The notes under the pieces: generated by a model
Told to the model about the DNA's origin: nothing
Database searches by the model: none
The model's input: the letters and a program-made list of their open reading frames with translations, nothing else
Translations under genes and position numbers: made by a program
From: Torreya grandis
Taxonomy: Eukaryota; Streptophyta; Pinopsida; Cupressales; Taxaceae
Reading direction: 5' to 3'
Assembly: GCA_037957365.1 (NCBI GenBank)
Contig: JARHVA010001739.1
Location: 186,001 to 250,000, forward strand
Length of the DNA stretch: 64,000 bases
In this document: in pieces, positions 1-12,889 of the stretch
How the letters are laid out: each line of letters begins with the position of its first letter
How positions within the stretch are numbered: the first letter of the stretch is position 1

Positions 1-2060
1 AGGATTAAGAGACTTGAATTTACCCATCCTTCACTTTGTGCAGCTCGCTAGCTGTACTTTGCATCAATGTCCCATGTGTGTGCCTCATTTTGTCCATCAA
101 AAGTATTGGGTAGATTTGCATTATTTACCATAGCAATAGGGTGTATTCCCTGAAGAATACTCTACACTCTTCCTTAACATGCCACCCAATTTCCAAACCA
201 AAAGAGACTCATTGATCCTTAGATGAGATTCAATAGATCCTCTCACATGATTCATACAAAAGTGACCTGAATAAATCTGAATAAGACACATAGATTCGAA
301 GCTCCATTATTTTGTAACTCTAATAAAAATAATAATAAAACAAATAAATCACAAACAAGGTCTTAAATGGTAAGGGCTTCTGGATATGATATTGATGAGG
401 CTTGTGCGGTCGCATAATTTTTCTAAGAAAATAATGGCTTTTCCCTGAGATTGTGCCCTCTTTATCCATTCAAGCCTTGATCATAGAATTTCCTTGAACT
501 AAAAAGAAAAAAACATTAGTAGGGCAGCTAGAATCCTATTATTTATAAAATTCATAGCATAATTTCTAGGGTACTATGATTCAAATTTCAAATTTATTTA
601 CCACTGAGAGGAAAGGCAAGATTTTCCAAATTTAAATTTTGAAAATTTTGCACTGATTATGGCTGACACGATAGTTGGATGACATGGTAATCAACCTGGT
701 ACACAAAAAATGGAAAGGAAAATAGAACGGCTGGAGTGGGAGTTGAAAAGTAAAAATTCAACTTTGAAAAATTTAATGATGCCACGGTTTATGATCACGG
801 TCACAATTTACCATTTATGGCTTGCTAGTGGTTGTAGTTTCATGTGATTCGAGGTTTAATTTTTATGTTACATCAACATAGTTGTAGTCAATGGTGAGTA
901 ACTTTGACTAGTTGATGAGGACCAGCGAAGACTGGCACCTAATGCCAGTATACTGGTCATTAGTGTGTGTTGGTTAAGCTCACCCAAAGACTACTATCAG
1001 GTTTAAGGAATGTTAAATTTGGCTTGAAGTCGACAATGCTAAGCCAAATTTCACCTACCTTAAGTCCAAATTTAAGCCACACTTATCAAAATGTAATATA
1101 AAGATGGGTTTTGTGTTGGATTAGTGTCGCCAGTTTTATTTTAATGATGTAATTTAAAATTTTCTTTTTTTAAATAATTTTGGATATCAAAGTGATTTAA
1201 ATATGATTTCAAAGAAACTTTAAGATTGAAGTGTTCAGGACAAATTTAGTAGTGTCCTCTATTAAAAGTATTTTTTTTTAATGAATCTTAATGTGCTTTT
1301 TGTGGTTGGGGTCCAGTGGGTTATGAGAAATTTAAATCAAATTTTGATTGTCACACAAAAGCATCGAGTTGGACCTATATAAATTTTGAACTAAACAAAA
1401 CATGAATCAAATCAATATGAACTACCTCTATAATAAACAAATAAATAATTAAAATTACCTTTTGTAAAATGAATTCATCAGACTTAACCCAAGATGGTAA
1501 GTATAACCTATAGTCAATATCTGATCCTTTAGATCACCTGCAAAATCCATGGTAATGTAACCTACAACCAATGTTTTTGCCGCTTTGAAGAATATTTAAT
1601 CCTATAATTTGTGGTACCATGAATATATAATGGAACATAATTTGATTCTTGCCAATGGGGTATTGATTGTATGGTTTTATTAATACTTAGGGTTGGCCAA
1701 ATAATCGTCTATGTTCTTATACTGTCATTTTTATTGTGATTAATAGATTGATATTCTCTTTATTAAAAATCTATTTCCTTAAATCAATATATTAATAAAA
1801 AATAAAATTTTAAACAAAATTCTCTTGCATGTCATGCAAAAGAAATGAACTTCCCTAGAGGAAAGACATGTTTGAGACATGACCTGCACAACCAAGATGA
1901 ATTGGAGAAAAGAACTTACATAACAAATGTAATGAGAGTAAATGTATACGAAAATGAGCAATAGAGGATAATAATGGTAGGAGGGACGCTTTAAAGACTA
2001 TATATTCACCAATATGAATTGAAAGGTGTTGAGAAATGCTTCTTGTTTAGTAATGTAGAT
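1..2060. other. AT-rich intergenic DNA
   Basis: No coding sequence, RNA gene or recognisable element was seen. Short open frames here have skewed composition and no domain resemblance. Confidence 0.6.
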
Positions 2061-2237
2061 GGTGAAAAACTTTTGAAAATAACTATAGAATTTGGCATTT
2101 CATTTCTAGATTAGACTAATAAATGATGTAAATATGCCTTGGGAGTGTAAAAGGTGAAAAACTTTTGAAAACAATTATAGAATTTGACATTTCGCTTCTA
2201 GACTAAACTAATAAATGGTGTAAATATGATTTTATAG
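2061..2237. repeat. Tandem duplication, unit about 92 bp, two copies
   Basis: The segment starting GGTGAAAAACTTTTGAAAA at 2,061 recurs at 2,153 with about 10% mismatches. Both copies run through a stretch reading ACTAATAAATG(A/G)TGTAAATATG. It is a simple local duplication in intergenic DNA. Confidence 0.75.
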
Positions 2238-3939
2238 TTCACCAATATAGAGATTTGTTGAAGAAAAGGATTTGAGGGTATGAAGACTTGATAACTGTTG
2301 AAAATTGGTGGAAATTATTACTATCATTGATATTGGAAAAATATAGATGGTAATTATAGTAATGGAATATATAAATGGTATTAGATAATGGTTCAATGAG
2401 ATTAAGGTGATTTCTTACCATAAAATATATATATAGAAGATTTAGAATATTTCTTGTTTAGAAGTATAATAAAAATTGTATAGAAGTAAGTGTTTCCTAA
2501 TCAAAAATTTAATAAACTTTTTTTAATTTTAATATTATTAAATACAATTGACTTATATAGTAATAAATATATACACGTGATTGATAGATGTAGTAATAGA
2601 TATATAAGTGTAATAATATATATGGTTGTAAGCTTGAATCACCTCTTATATTTTATACATCACATTTTTTATTTATTTATCAGTTCATGTTGAAATGAGC
2701 TTTTGTTTACATAAAAACAGAGCCAAGATTTGAGGGACCATGTAGATGTTAATGATAAAAGTGAAAATGTTTAAGGAAGAATGTTTGGAGTATTGAAAGG
2801 AAAATAAATATGTTATATTATATATATATATATATAAAATTAAAGAGTGAGGATGGAGAGGAGCTAGGACATTTTTTTTTGGGTATGAGGAGTAAAATTT
2901 AAAGCATTTTTCGTTTAGAATACAATTAATGGGAATGATCATATTTTGAGATTGATATAAATATAGGTTTGAAATATAATCGACATTTTACATGGAAAAA
3001 ATAACTACTATCAAGATTTGATAAGAGTAATCTTAACTCTAATACATTGTATTTAATCTTAAGAAAATATAAAATCAAAGCATGATAATACATAGCATGA
3101 TGTAGTGTATAAAATAATGCCAAAGAAAAAAGAATATAAAATAAATTTTTACATGATTGAAATTATGTTTTAAGTGAAAACAATCTAGAGAACTCACTGT
3201 ATTATGAAACGGGTTAAAAAAATGCATTTAGTATCCAAAGTGCAATGTAGTTGTAACAAACTATGTGAAGCTAATGCAAAAAGAGAGATTAATAAATAAG
3301 AAAGAGAATATTAAAAATAATATGTTTGTGGTGGTAAACACAATTGAGAAAAAGTGGAATCAATTCACGTGAATTTTTTTTTTTGGGGGGAGCATTATAC
3401 AGTGAAAAACACAAGAAAACTTAAATACAAAAAAGAAATTCAATTCATTATAAATATATTATATGAATATAAATGAAATTGGAATAAATATCAAAACCCT
3501 TCAATTTATATAGATAAAAAATGTTAAAAACTTGTATTGAATGTTATAACATTTGAAAAACTATATCAAATAATAAATACCAAAAATAATAAAGAGAAAA
3601 AAGTTTAATGCTAGATAATGTTTATCATAATCCATTATAAACAAAACAAGGAAAAACCCAATGTAAAGAAAACACAATATTATAGAGTTTTCTAAACAAG
3701 AAGAAGATATCTAATTAAAGTGAAAAATGATCTATTGAGGTTGGTGATGGTTTAAAAAAAAAAAAGGAATCATGATGTTTTTATTTCAAATATATTGTTG
3801 TTTTTTCATTTAAATAAAATGAGAAATTATCTATTACTTTGAGATGGTTAGTACATGCAAAAGCTTTTTAGAATTATTTTAAACTACATCTATCATTAAA
3901 TATAGTAATATTTCACCTTAAGATGTATTTGGTAAATCA
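2238..3939. other. AT-rich intergenic DNA
   Basis: Nothing supportable as a gene is present. It holds a short TA run near 2,817-2,836 and homopolymer A and T tracts. It ends at the left LTR of the copia-like element. Confidence 0.6.
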
Positions 3940-4372
3940 TATTGATATGTGTCACATTCACAACTACTGTGAAGTCCACTTTAGGTAGTTTTGTTACCAA
4001 TGTGTGATGTATTATGTGCATAACATCGTTACTATATATATTTAAGTGGTAGTTATCCTCACATTTTTTAGAAGGGGGGTTATAACTTGAGGAATGATGA
4101 TATCCCACCTTTCACTCAACCAATAATAATCTCTCACTTACCTCTTGATTTTTCTATATAAAGACCCTTTAAGTCCTTGTGGAAAGTTAGATTGGATCTT
4201 AGAGTAATTTCTAGAGCTTGTGGAAATGTATTGTTTTAAAGAGTCTTGTTTTGGTGTAATTATTGTTGGTTTCACATACTTAAATATATACTACTTTATT
4301 AATTAATATAGTATTTTATTTCTGGTTAATCTCTTTCTCTCTTCTAAGTAATTTTGTGTAGATTATTATTGT
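3940..4372 (+). repeat. Left LTR of the copia-like element, first part
   Basis: Aligns by eye with 19,076-19,505. Shared runs include AAGTGGTAGTTATC, CTTGTGGAAAGTTAGATT and GAGTCTTGTTTTGGTG. The LTR opens with TATTGATATG, against TGTTGATATG in the right LTR, so the terminal TG is mutated to TA. It breaks off at the nested insertion. Confidence 0.8.
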
Positions 4373-7300
4373 TGTTACCAAATATTGTACCTAGAGGAGG
4401 GTGTTCAAGCCTCCTCCAGATTTGGGAAACATAGAAATACTTCTAGGTATGTGGGTTTACCTATAGGTATAAGTAGACCTTTGGGTTTAAGGGCTAGCTT
4501 CCTGAATATACCTTGAAATGCTTATCACCTACTTCACTAGTTCTTTGTGAGAAAAGGGATATAAGTTTGCATGAAATGAAAACTAATCTAAGGGGGTGAT
4601 ACACGAGGATGATTTCCACAAGACCATCATACTTATTTCACTAAGAAAGATGACATACAAACTAGATTCCAAGTCCTAAAAGGTTCTAACATGACTGTTT
4701 CAACATAGAGGTGATATGCATGAGGCAACACAAGGTAAATGAATCAGAGGGTAGATTGCACACTCTAATAAAAATTATACACTTGAAAGGAGCCTAACAC
4801 ACTAGCTACACTCTATATGACCTGTTAGAATAGGAACTCTTGCATAAACATGAAAGGATAAGCAAAGCAAGGATAGAATATTATCACTAACTTCACCAAA
4901 CATAAATTTTCACACTTAGCCAAGTGTTTATGAACTCAAAATAGACTTGCATGTATTTTTAAAAGGCAAAATAAAAATTTATTCCATTAGGGATTCAGTA
5001 TACATGGTAAGGTATTTTTCTACAAGAGTGAAAATGGCTACTACTTATAAAGTTGGAGAGAGAGGAAAAGAGAATGAAGTCTAAGAGTCACTAAGACATG
5101 TGTCATGCTGAGAAAAGGAGTTACACATGTAAGAGAGAGGAATATGGAATAGACCATGAAAGGTCTACTTGGAAAAATATCCCTCAAAATATAAAACTCT
5201 TGAAATATGGTGTAGAACTCCTCAACTACTTGATTAGAAAATTGCCTTCTTCATTTGGCCTTATTGGAACATCCAAAGTAAACTAGGGATATATGTGATG
5301 ATTACACTGAGAGGGATGGGTTGTATACATTATCTATCATGCATTAAAAGTGTCCCTAATCATTAGGATTCTTTTGGAAATGATTTATCACTGCCTGTAA
5401 TCCAAATAACTCCTTTTTCACTCACCCCCCACATTTGACACCAAATTTGGTCTTCAATTTTCCAATTTGATCAATAAATAGGAGTGTATGAGACATGTTA
5501 GGACCTATCATAGCCTTAGGATCCTTAGATATTCCTTAAAAGGACTCCCACTTGAAGTTTTCACTCTCTCACTAGCTTGTTCAATATGCCAATTTTGACT
5601 GGCCAAGATGAAGGCATTTACGAAGGTACTTGTGTACTTAGATAATGAAATAAATATAAATGATGAGTTATATTAAGTCTCATTCTCTCTCCAAAAGTGT
5701 ATTTCATCATTTTAAACCCTTTTTTACCTACATAAAACCAAAAAATGTTAAATAAAGCCATTTCCAACCCTGTCTATATAGGTAGGATCCAACTCAAGTT
5801 GATGAGGATGAGCCCTAGAGAGTCCTCTACAACCTCCAATCATCTTCCAATCCATTATAGTCCATATAGATACATATTCTCCTTCCTTTTCCCAATTGGG
5901 CCACTAACAAGGGTTTTGGAGGGTTTGGAGCCATTTTCACCCTTAGAATTTATTCATAAAGGTCTATCATTCAACTTGAGCTTTGTTTTTCATTATACAT
6001 TGGCTTGAGTTAGTTTGAGCTAATAAATGACTTACCTATGGTTTTATATTAATTAAAATAGCTCCACCATATATTATATCCCCAATAAGGTATCCCAATG
6101 CTTTTCAATGCTCATATGATGTTGGAAATGAAGTTGACCCACCAATTGGGCTTTAGGCCTAGTTGAGACCAAATAGATCTATCTGTTCCCATGTGAGTTT
6201 GGACCACTATGCTATTTTTAAATCATATGTGTATGGTTTTATGATTTGATATGTGAGACATAACTTTCCATATCTTTTTTAAACATCTCTCCACCCCTTA
6301 GTTCACCTTGTCATCTTCTTTCTCCAAAACGTGTAGGCTTGCACCCTTGGGGAGTGCCCTCTATTTGAGACAAAATAGATGGCACTTCCCCTATTGTCCC
6401 ATATAAAGTGAACATGTGGTGGGATTATCCGAATGATGCATATTCTCTATGGAAATTTTCATCTCTTGATCATATCATTAGACCCCCAAAATGTTTCAAA
6501 ACCTAAAATAAACCCTTAGAACATTAATTATGTATGGATTTCTTATTATAGACTACAGGTTATCATATTAGAAATTTCCTAAATCCATGTTTCCATGCTG
6601 TGGGAGTGTCATAGTATGGTCACTCTCATTTTAATAGTGTTCACCATGCTCACAACCTTTGTCCAACCTTCCATTGCTCACTCTCACCTTGACTGGTCAA
6701 GTCTACAGGTTGACTAACTGTGTTTTTATCTTGAAAGAGGTACCTATAGGTGGTTTTTCATGATTTATCCCTTATATCACTATAAAAATACCTAATTTAA
6801 GTCCCAAAATTCATTTTGAAATTAATTATAATATTTTCATCATTTTCATGTTATGCCAACACTCATCACACCACATTTTATCTCACTATCAATTACAGTC
6901 AACTACAGTCATCTATCTTGGAGAAAAATGGAGGTCTTATAGGTGGATATTAGCCTTGGAAAATGAGATTAATACCTTTAGGTATTTTGAATCTTTTGAA
7001 ATCAACCTCAATTAATAATTAATTGAGTATGCAGGTTCCCATCTCCTAAAACTCACTTCATGATTTGGTGAATCACCTACAATCAAGCTATAAGTGACTT
7101 TTGTGAGGAAATATACACCTATAGGTGCTGATGGAGGTCAAAATATTGCAAGTCAACCCTTGTTGATGCCTATTGAAACACAAATAGTCTTCTCAACTCA
7201 ATATGACCCCTCAATCATGAAGATATGCCTCCATACTGTAGCCTTAGGTGTGGAGGTCATTTGGAACTCAAATTCTATTGACATCACTATCAAACTTTAG

Positions 7301-9260
7301 TGAACAAATATTAATATTGGAGGCCTTCAAACACTACTTCTTTCTAGTCACACACTGTCTTTATTTTTCAAGATTATACCCCTATATGGAGGATACAAAA
7401 TGGGTGCATCTAAACTCATCTAGGCATCATGATTTTTCATCATATGGCATGAAAAGTGGTGAGGGCTTTGTTTTAGAGTTTTTTAGGGAAATTGTCCCTA
7501 AAGCCCAGTCCTTAACTTGAACATGACTTCTTAAAAATTAATTTCCTATCTAATGCCTCAATCATTATTTTTATGGTATTTCAAACTCTTTAGGACCTCA
7601 AGAAGGTTTAAAATCATGTCATTAGTTCTTTGAGAAACATTTCTAGGTCTCTGTCAGTGCCTCCTATAGGTGGACATTTCCATGTGCAGGCAGTGACTAT
7701 AAGAAAGTTGACAATATACATGATATATGAGTATTAAATGAGGGTCAGACCTTCTATCAAACCTTCAAATGACTCTATTCACCATGGATAACCTCATTCA
7801 ACTCAAATACTCCCTTTCAATGTTCTCAGCATTTATGAGGCACCTATAAGCATGCATTAAGTTGCAGACTAGGCAATGAGAGTGGAGACATGACCAATGC
7901 ACACGGTGAAATATACTCCATACAATCTTACATCCTTAAATATATGAAATTTATTCAATCATAAGTAATCTAAAAATGAACAAATCCCTTGTGTCAATGT
8001 GATGGGTTCCTTTTATGGCACCTGTAGATGCTCATTCAATGGTGCAAGACTGTATATCTTAAAAAAACTAATTATCAAAGTCAGTTGTATGGTATTATAT
8101 ATATTTAAATTGATGGTTCATGAAAAATTAATGTTTCTAATGTCTTAAAACTCTTAAACACATCTTCACAGCCATGCTCAGAGCTCAAAACACCATGACT
8201 GTAGATTGGAACTTGCAGGGAGTTGACTCTAAGTTGCATTTGGACTACAACCTTCATTATGTCAGCTTGTGACATTGTTATTGGAATTATATGGGATTAA
8301 TAATAAATTAAAACATGAAACACCACAACTCACACTCATTTTAAACCACTACAGAGAAAGAACCCTTCTGCAAGTGTTGAAAACCTGACTGCAACCTCTA
8401 TTAACAAGTCTTCCTAAAATTTGAACTATTTGACCCATAAAATCACTTCCAATCATGAAAAAAAACATGGGAAACATGAGATAATGTATGCAAAATATTT
8501 TTAAATAAAATTCATCAACTGAGTTGTACTAACTAGCTCAAACATGAGTAAAACCTACAGGGTGTGGGAAACAACAAGTAGAAATGAATAATCAACTTGA
8601 TAAGGATGGTTCATAAAATATAAGGATCCAATACTTGAAATCCAAACATTAATTTTAATCTTATAAAGTTTAATATCTACCACCAAGATTATTTGTCTTG
8701 GAATTCTTCCTACTGGTCATACCAAGAAAAAACATGTTGACTAGTTATACTTGCCTAGTGGAGCAATAGAGAGATAGAATGGTTTTAGACCAATTTTGGT
8801 AATTATAAGGCATGTCAAGAATGTAAATGATTACAATTAATTTTAATATCCATCCCAAAATCTCTTCCCATGTGGCACTCTCCTTATGGGTTATATAATT
8901 GTAAAACAATCCTCCTTTCTCACTTGTTTTCTTGATTTTTAGTTAGGAACCTACAATTTTATGTTAGTGCTGACATTCCTAACAAGGAATCTGATATTTA
9001 TTTACATTATCAATGTTAATAATGAGTTTTTAAGACTTTTATACCTAATAAAACCATACCACCTTCATAAATGACCCATATGTGACCCCTAAGTGACTCA
9101 AAATGACATAAGGACTAAATTGGCTATGACCAAGGCTAATAAGACATTAAATCACATAAAATGAAATATGACACACCCTATGAAATTATAAATTCCCCTA
9201 TATCAATTATTATACTATAGGGGGTTGACCCATTTTAACTTGTGGTCAAAATGGTCAACA
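4373..9260. repeat. LTR A of the Gypsy-like element (3' LTR in element orientation)
   Basis: About 4,890 bp, collinear throughout with 12,890-17,876. Landmarks shared by both copies are TTCAAGCCTCCTCCA at the left, CCTCTACAACCTC in the middle and GGTTGACCCATTTT at the right. Short open frames inside it (for example 5,745-6,008 and 7,248-7,520) have degraded counterparts in LTR B but match no known domain. They are not called as genes. Confidence 0.85.
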
Positions 9261-9932
9261 TTCTTGGTGATTTCGTAAGGATGGTATGCTTGTTATGCCA
9301 AGACCAGTTACCTAATAATGTCCATTGGGCCATGGAGTCAACTATACACAAGTTTTAAACACAATTTTAATTTTACACTACACCAAACACAAAGTAAAGA
9401 CACACAAAATGAGACATACCAAAGGAAACAAGCATGTGTTCAACTAGAACACTTATGGAACACAACACAACTGAAATAAAGACACACACACCTAATATAC
9501 TATCTAAAAAACCTTGCCTTTGAGCTAAAACATATAATAATACCTCAATCAGGGTCAAAGATAGTTCCCCTTTCATCTTTGTGACTCCATGAAGGTAGTC
9601 TAGCATAATAATCATGCTCATCATCAACCACTTACATATGGGTATGATCAAGAAGTCTTTTACCTTTGTGTCTTCTTAGGCATAAAATTGAACTATTAAG
9701 GGCCTTCATAAATGATATGTATTGATCTCTAAGATCCTTTATTAGAGCTTCAATTTGATTTATCATTGTCATATCTGATGTCTTCCTCAAAATGCAGAAT
9801 AAGATGTATGATAGTTACTTTATCTTTGTGCTCTTATAGGATAGTATGTGTTTGAAGTTTGGGAGTTTAAAAATCTTATCCTTTATGTTCCACTACCTTT
9901 TAATGTGACTCAACATCATATGGAGATATTTA

Positions 9933-10981
9933 CTATCCTTGAATCACAACAAAACTTGCTTTGGACTCATGAAACTCTTCTTTGATCGTAGGCTTTTGCA
10001 CAATAGTAAGGTGTCCATCTTCCTTCATAACATTGTCCTTACTTTCATGCTTGATATAACACTCAAGATCATACTCATTAGTCTTATTAACAAACACATC
10101 AGATATATATTTATTGGGAGGAGAAGGAGTCTTACTCAATTGGTCAAATTCTTGAAATATGGGATTGAATTTTAACCATAGGTCATCCTCTTCTTCCTCA
10201 TGAGTGTCACCATCAAGGGCAAATTCATCACTAGCAAGAAGAAAGACATCATTATTACCACTATGGTGATTAATCAAATTATTCAATACATGATCATCAT
10301 ATGTATGAATCAAGTAATTACCTTCAACAGCTTGGGAAGCATGTTCAACACTTACCTCAGCTCCTTCAAATGGTTCTTCATGCATGATATAAGTGATAAG
10401 GTTAGTCTTCTCAAAGTATGCATAAGGATCATGCTCATAAGTGTTATTAAAATATTCATCTAAGAAAAATTTAGGTATGCCTTCAATATTGGAATAATCA
10501 CAATCATCCATACTAGATTCTTCTCTCTCATTGATCACACAATTCAAGTTAGAGCTTGTTTCAATGTAGGGCTCAATGTGGAACCTTACAAGAGGATGAG
10601 TTATTATGGTCACCTTGGTTCCATACCTTTTCTTGAAGGAAAATAAGGACCAATCATATAATAGGTAGACACATATCATGCATGTAAAGTCTTTTGAAAG
10701 GTAGATTGTAAAATGAGCAGGAACGTCATCAATAACTATGTCTTGGAGAATAGGAAAACTAGGATAATCATGCAAGAAAACTTTCAAATTTTTGATAAAA
10801 CCTATTATATTATTAGGTGTACCATCTAATTTAAAAAATCCTTTGATATGAGGTTCCTATTTTAGGCCCAACTTATCAGCTACAACTTTAGGCATGACTT
10901 AAGTACAATCACCAATATCAATTATGCAATTGTGGACTAGTTTGTCACCCACTATGAGAGTGAGGTAGAATGGTGGAAGCT
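9933..10981 (-). pseudogene. Retropepsin-like protease region of the Gypsy-like element, decayed
   Basis: The longest open stretch is 9,933-10,787 (284 codons). The same frame extends upstream through in-frame stops to about 10,981. There a retropepsin-like start can be read: CIIDIGDCT, where an active-site D(S/T)GA motif is expected, followed by VMPKVVADKLGLK. The next part, with KNLKVFLHDYP and ILQDIVIDDVPAHF, matches the conserved segment downstream of protease in plant Gypsy polyproteins. The rest is an acidic linker with an EEEEDD run. The protein ends at 9,933 with no polymerase behind it. The altered DIGDC motif and the stops at about 10,853 and 10,900 suggest loss of activity. Family placement rests on motif memory. 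Confidence 0.6.
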
Positions 10982-11971
10982 TCTCAGTTTTAATAGATGG
11001 TTCATAAATAGTATTAGGATAATTTTAATATAGATTTGACTATGACCTTGAATTTATGGGGAAAGACTAGTAGGGGTAGTAGATAACTACTTTTATAATA
11101 ACTCTTTTTAGCTAGACATATGAAGGGAATCCCATAAGGAGATAGATGCTTTGGAAATTTTCAATGAATCCGATATCTTTAGGGAAGGATTAATCACCTT
11201 ATATTGAGTCTTTTAAGGTAAATTATTTCTTTTAACTTGAATAATTGATACATCTTGATCAAACCTTTCCACATTTTGACCTGAAGGAGGTGTAGGAGTG
11301 TTTGGAGTTGCCATGCTTGCAACCATGCCTTGCTACCTTGTAGAAGGATTAGATAAAATTTTATGAACACTATTGTCACCTCATATATCCTTCCTTTTTG
11401 ACCTTATGTTATCTTAAATAGAGTTTCCTTGATTGAGAACAAAAGTTTCTTCTACCAAGAAGTTGGTGAAGCTTTCTCGTTGAGGCTGCCAATCCTCATT
11501 TGTTTGCATCGTGACTTCATCTTCAATTGATAGGAGAGGAATGACTCCTCCTTGAGAAAATGAATATTTATCTTCACCCTCATTTGAATCCATGAATTGG
11601 CCTTATTTCCAGTCTTTTCCTTGCACCAAGTTGTTGTGCAACAATACCATCTCTCTTGCATTAGTAGTAGAATTGGGATGTACACATTGGTCGACCTATT
11701 GAAGTTAGGTTACCCTTGAACTCTTCCTCTCCCATATTTATAACCATATTTTTGTTGATATGGATAGGGGTTTTGATAGGCACCTCTTTTCATTCTCTCT
11801 TTCCTAAGCTTAGATTATAAGGTTTGAATTTTTGCATAAGGATAGGTTCATCTGACTTCCTAGGAGCACTCCTAGGCTTAATATTAGCATAGGAATTTGA
11901 AAAATATTTGGAGTGTTAGTAGGGGTATTAGGCAACAAGGGCATATACACTTTACTTAGAAACTTTCTTGC

Positions 11972-12633
11972 TTAAATGAGGCCATTATAAACTCTAATGG
12001 AAAGTTCATATACATCAAGAAGAGTGAAACCACCCATAGATTGAAGCATGATCGTAATATTAGTACTAATGGCTCTCAAGTTTGTGGGGAACACCAAGCT
12101 AGCAGGTGGTATCATGTGAATAGAAAATATATAAAAAGTATTTTTAAACCTCTCATTGAAGTCATTCATTGATTCCTTTAGAGATATTTTGATCACATTG
12201 AGCTAATGTATAAGAGAGGTATGGTCACTTTCATATTTAAATATTGAAGTCAACAATACCCCAAAGTCATCCCATGAAGTGATGCATCCACTAGGCAAAT
12301 TCCTATACCAATCAAGAGCTTTCCCTCTAATGGAAATGGAAAGGAGTCTAATATAAATATTCTCTTTAGTGACATTTTGTAAACTACAAAAATTAGAGAT
12401 ATCCCTAATGTGTTCACTAGGTGTAATATGACTCTCACCATTGAATGTGGGCACACTCTTTGTGGCATTAGGAGGAATATCATCATAGGCCTGAAGGTGA
12501 ATTGGATTTTCAATATTAAAGGAAAGAGAGGCATGTTTCCTAGCCATTTTTTCTTCAATATCATCAATCTCTTCACTTCCTTGGCTATCAAAAAATTCTT
12601 GGTCTTCAAACGATAGATTAGGATGAGGGTATT
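11972..12633 (-). pseudogene. gag (retrotransposon capsid) relic
   Basis: The frame opens after a TAA near 12,640. It runs through an acidic leader (FEDQEFFDSQGSEEIDD) to the likely start ATG at 12,547 (MARKHASLSF). It continues through the typical retrotrans_gag core with ALDWYRNLPSG and SWDDFGVLLTSIF. An in-frame TAG at 12,203-12,205 interrupts it where Gln would be expected, and the same frame resumes with LNVIKISLKESMNDFNERFK down to 11,972. Gag would form the virus-like particle that packages element RNA. The internal stop, and frameshifts further downstream, make it a pseudogene. Being upstream of the protease relic on the same strand, it fixes the element's orientation. Confidence 0.75.
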
Positions 12634-12889
12634 GAACTTACAGAGGAAGTTTAAGCTGAATAGATGGATTGATTGGATTGAGAACTCTACTACATTATGA
12701 CCTATTAAGGACCATGAATTATGAGAGAAAATTTATGACAAAACATTGGCCTTAAACTATAATTTACCTTGAATGGAGTCACCAAATGCTAAGTAGAACA
12801 CCAATTTATAGTTAATGTTGTCAAGACCAACATTCACCTTGACAAGTTATCTTGAAGACAATGGGTCCCACCTAACATGACATAACTAT

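Larger units (their letters stand above)
9261..12889 (-). mobile_element. Interior of the Gypsy-like element
   Basis: Contains the gag relic (11,972-12,633) and the protease-region relic (9,933-10,981). The stretch 11,000-11,970 is a frameshifted gag C-terminal or linker region with short open pieces such as the minus-strand frame 11,452-11,685. The region 9,261-9,932 has no recognisable pol domains. Confidence 0.7.

Noticed and set aside
7248..7520. 90-codon frame in LTR A with a related frame at 15,921-16,127 in LTR B
   Set aside because: The similarity comes from LTR duplication. Frames shift between the copies and no domain is seen.
9373..9651. Minus-strand 92-codon frame in the Gypsy-like interior
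   Set aside because: No pol motif recognised. Probably frameshifted remnant or chance frame between protease and LTR.
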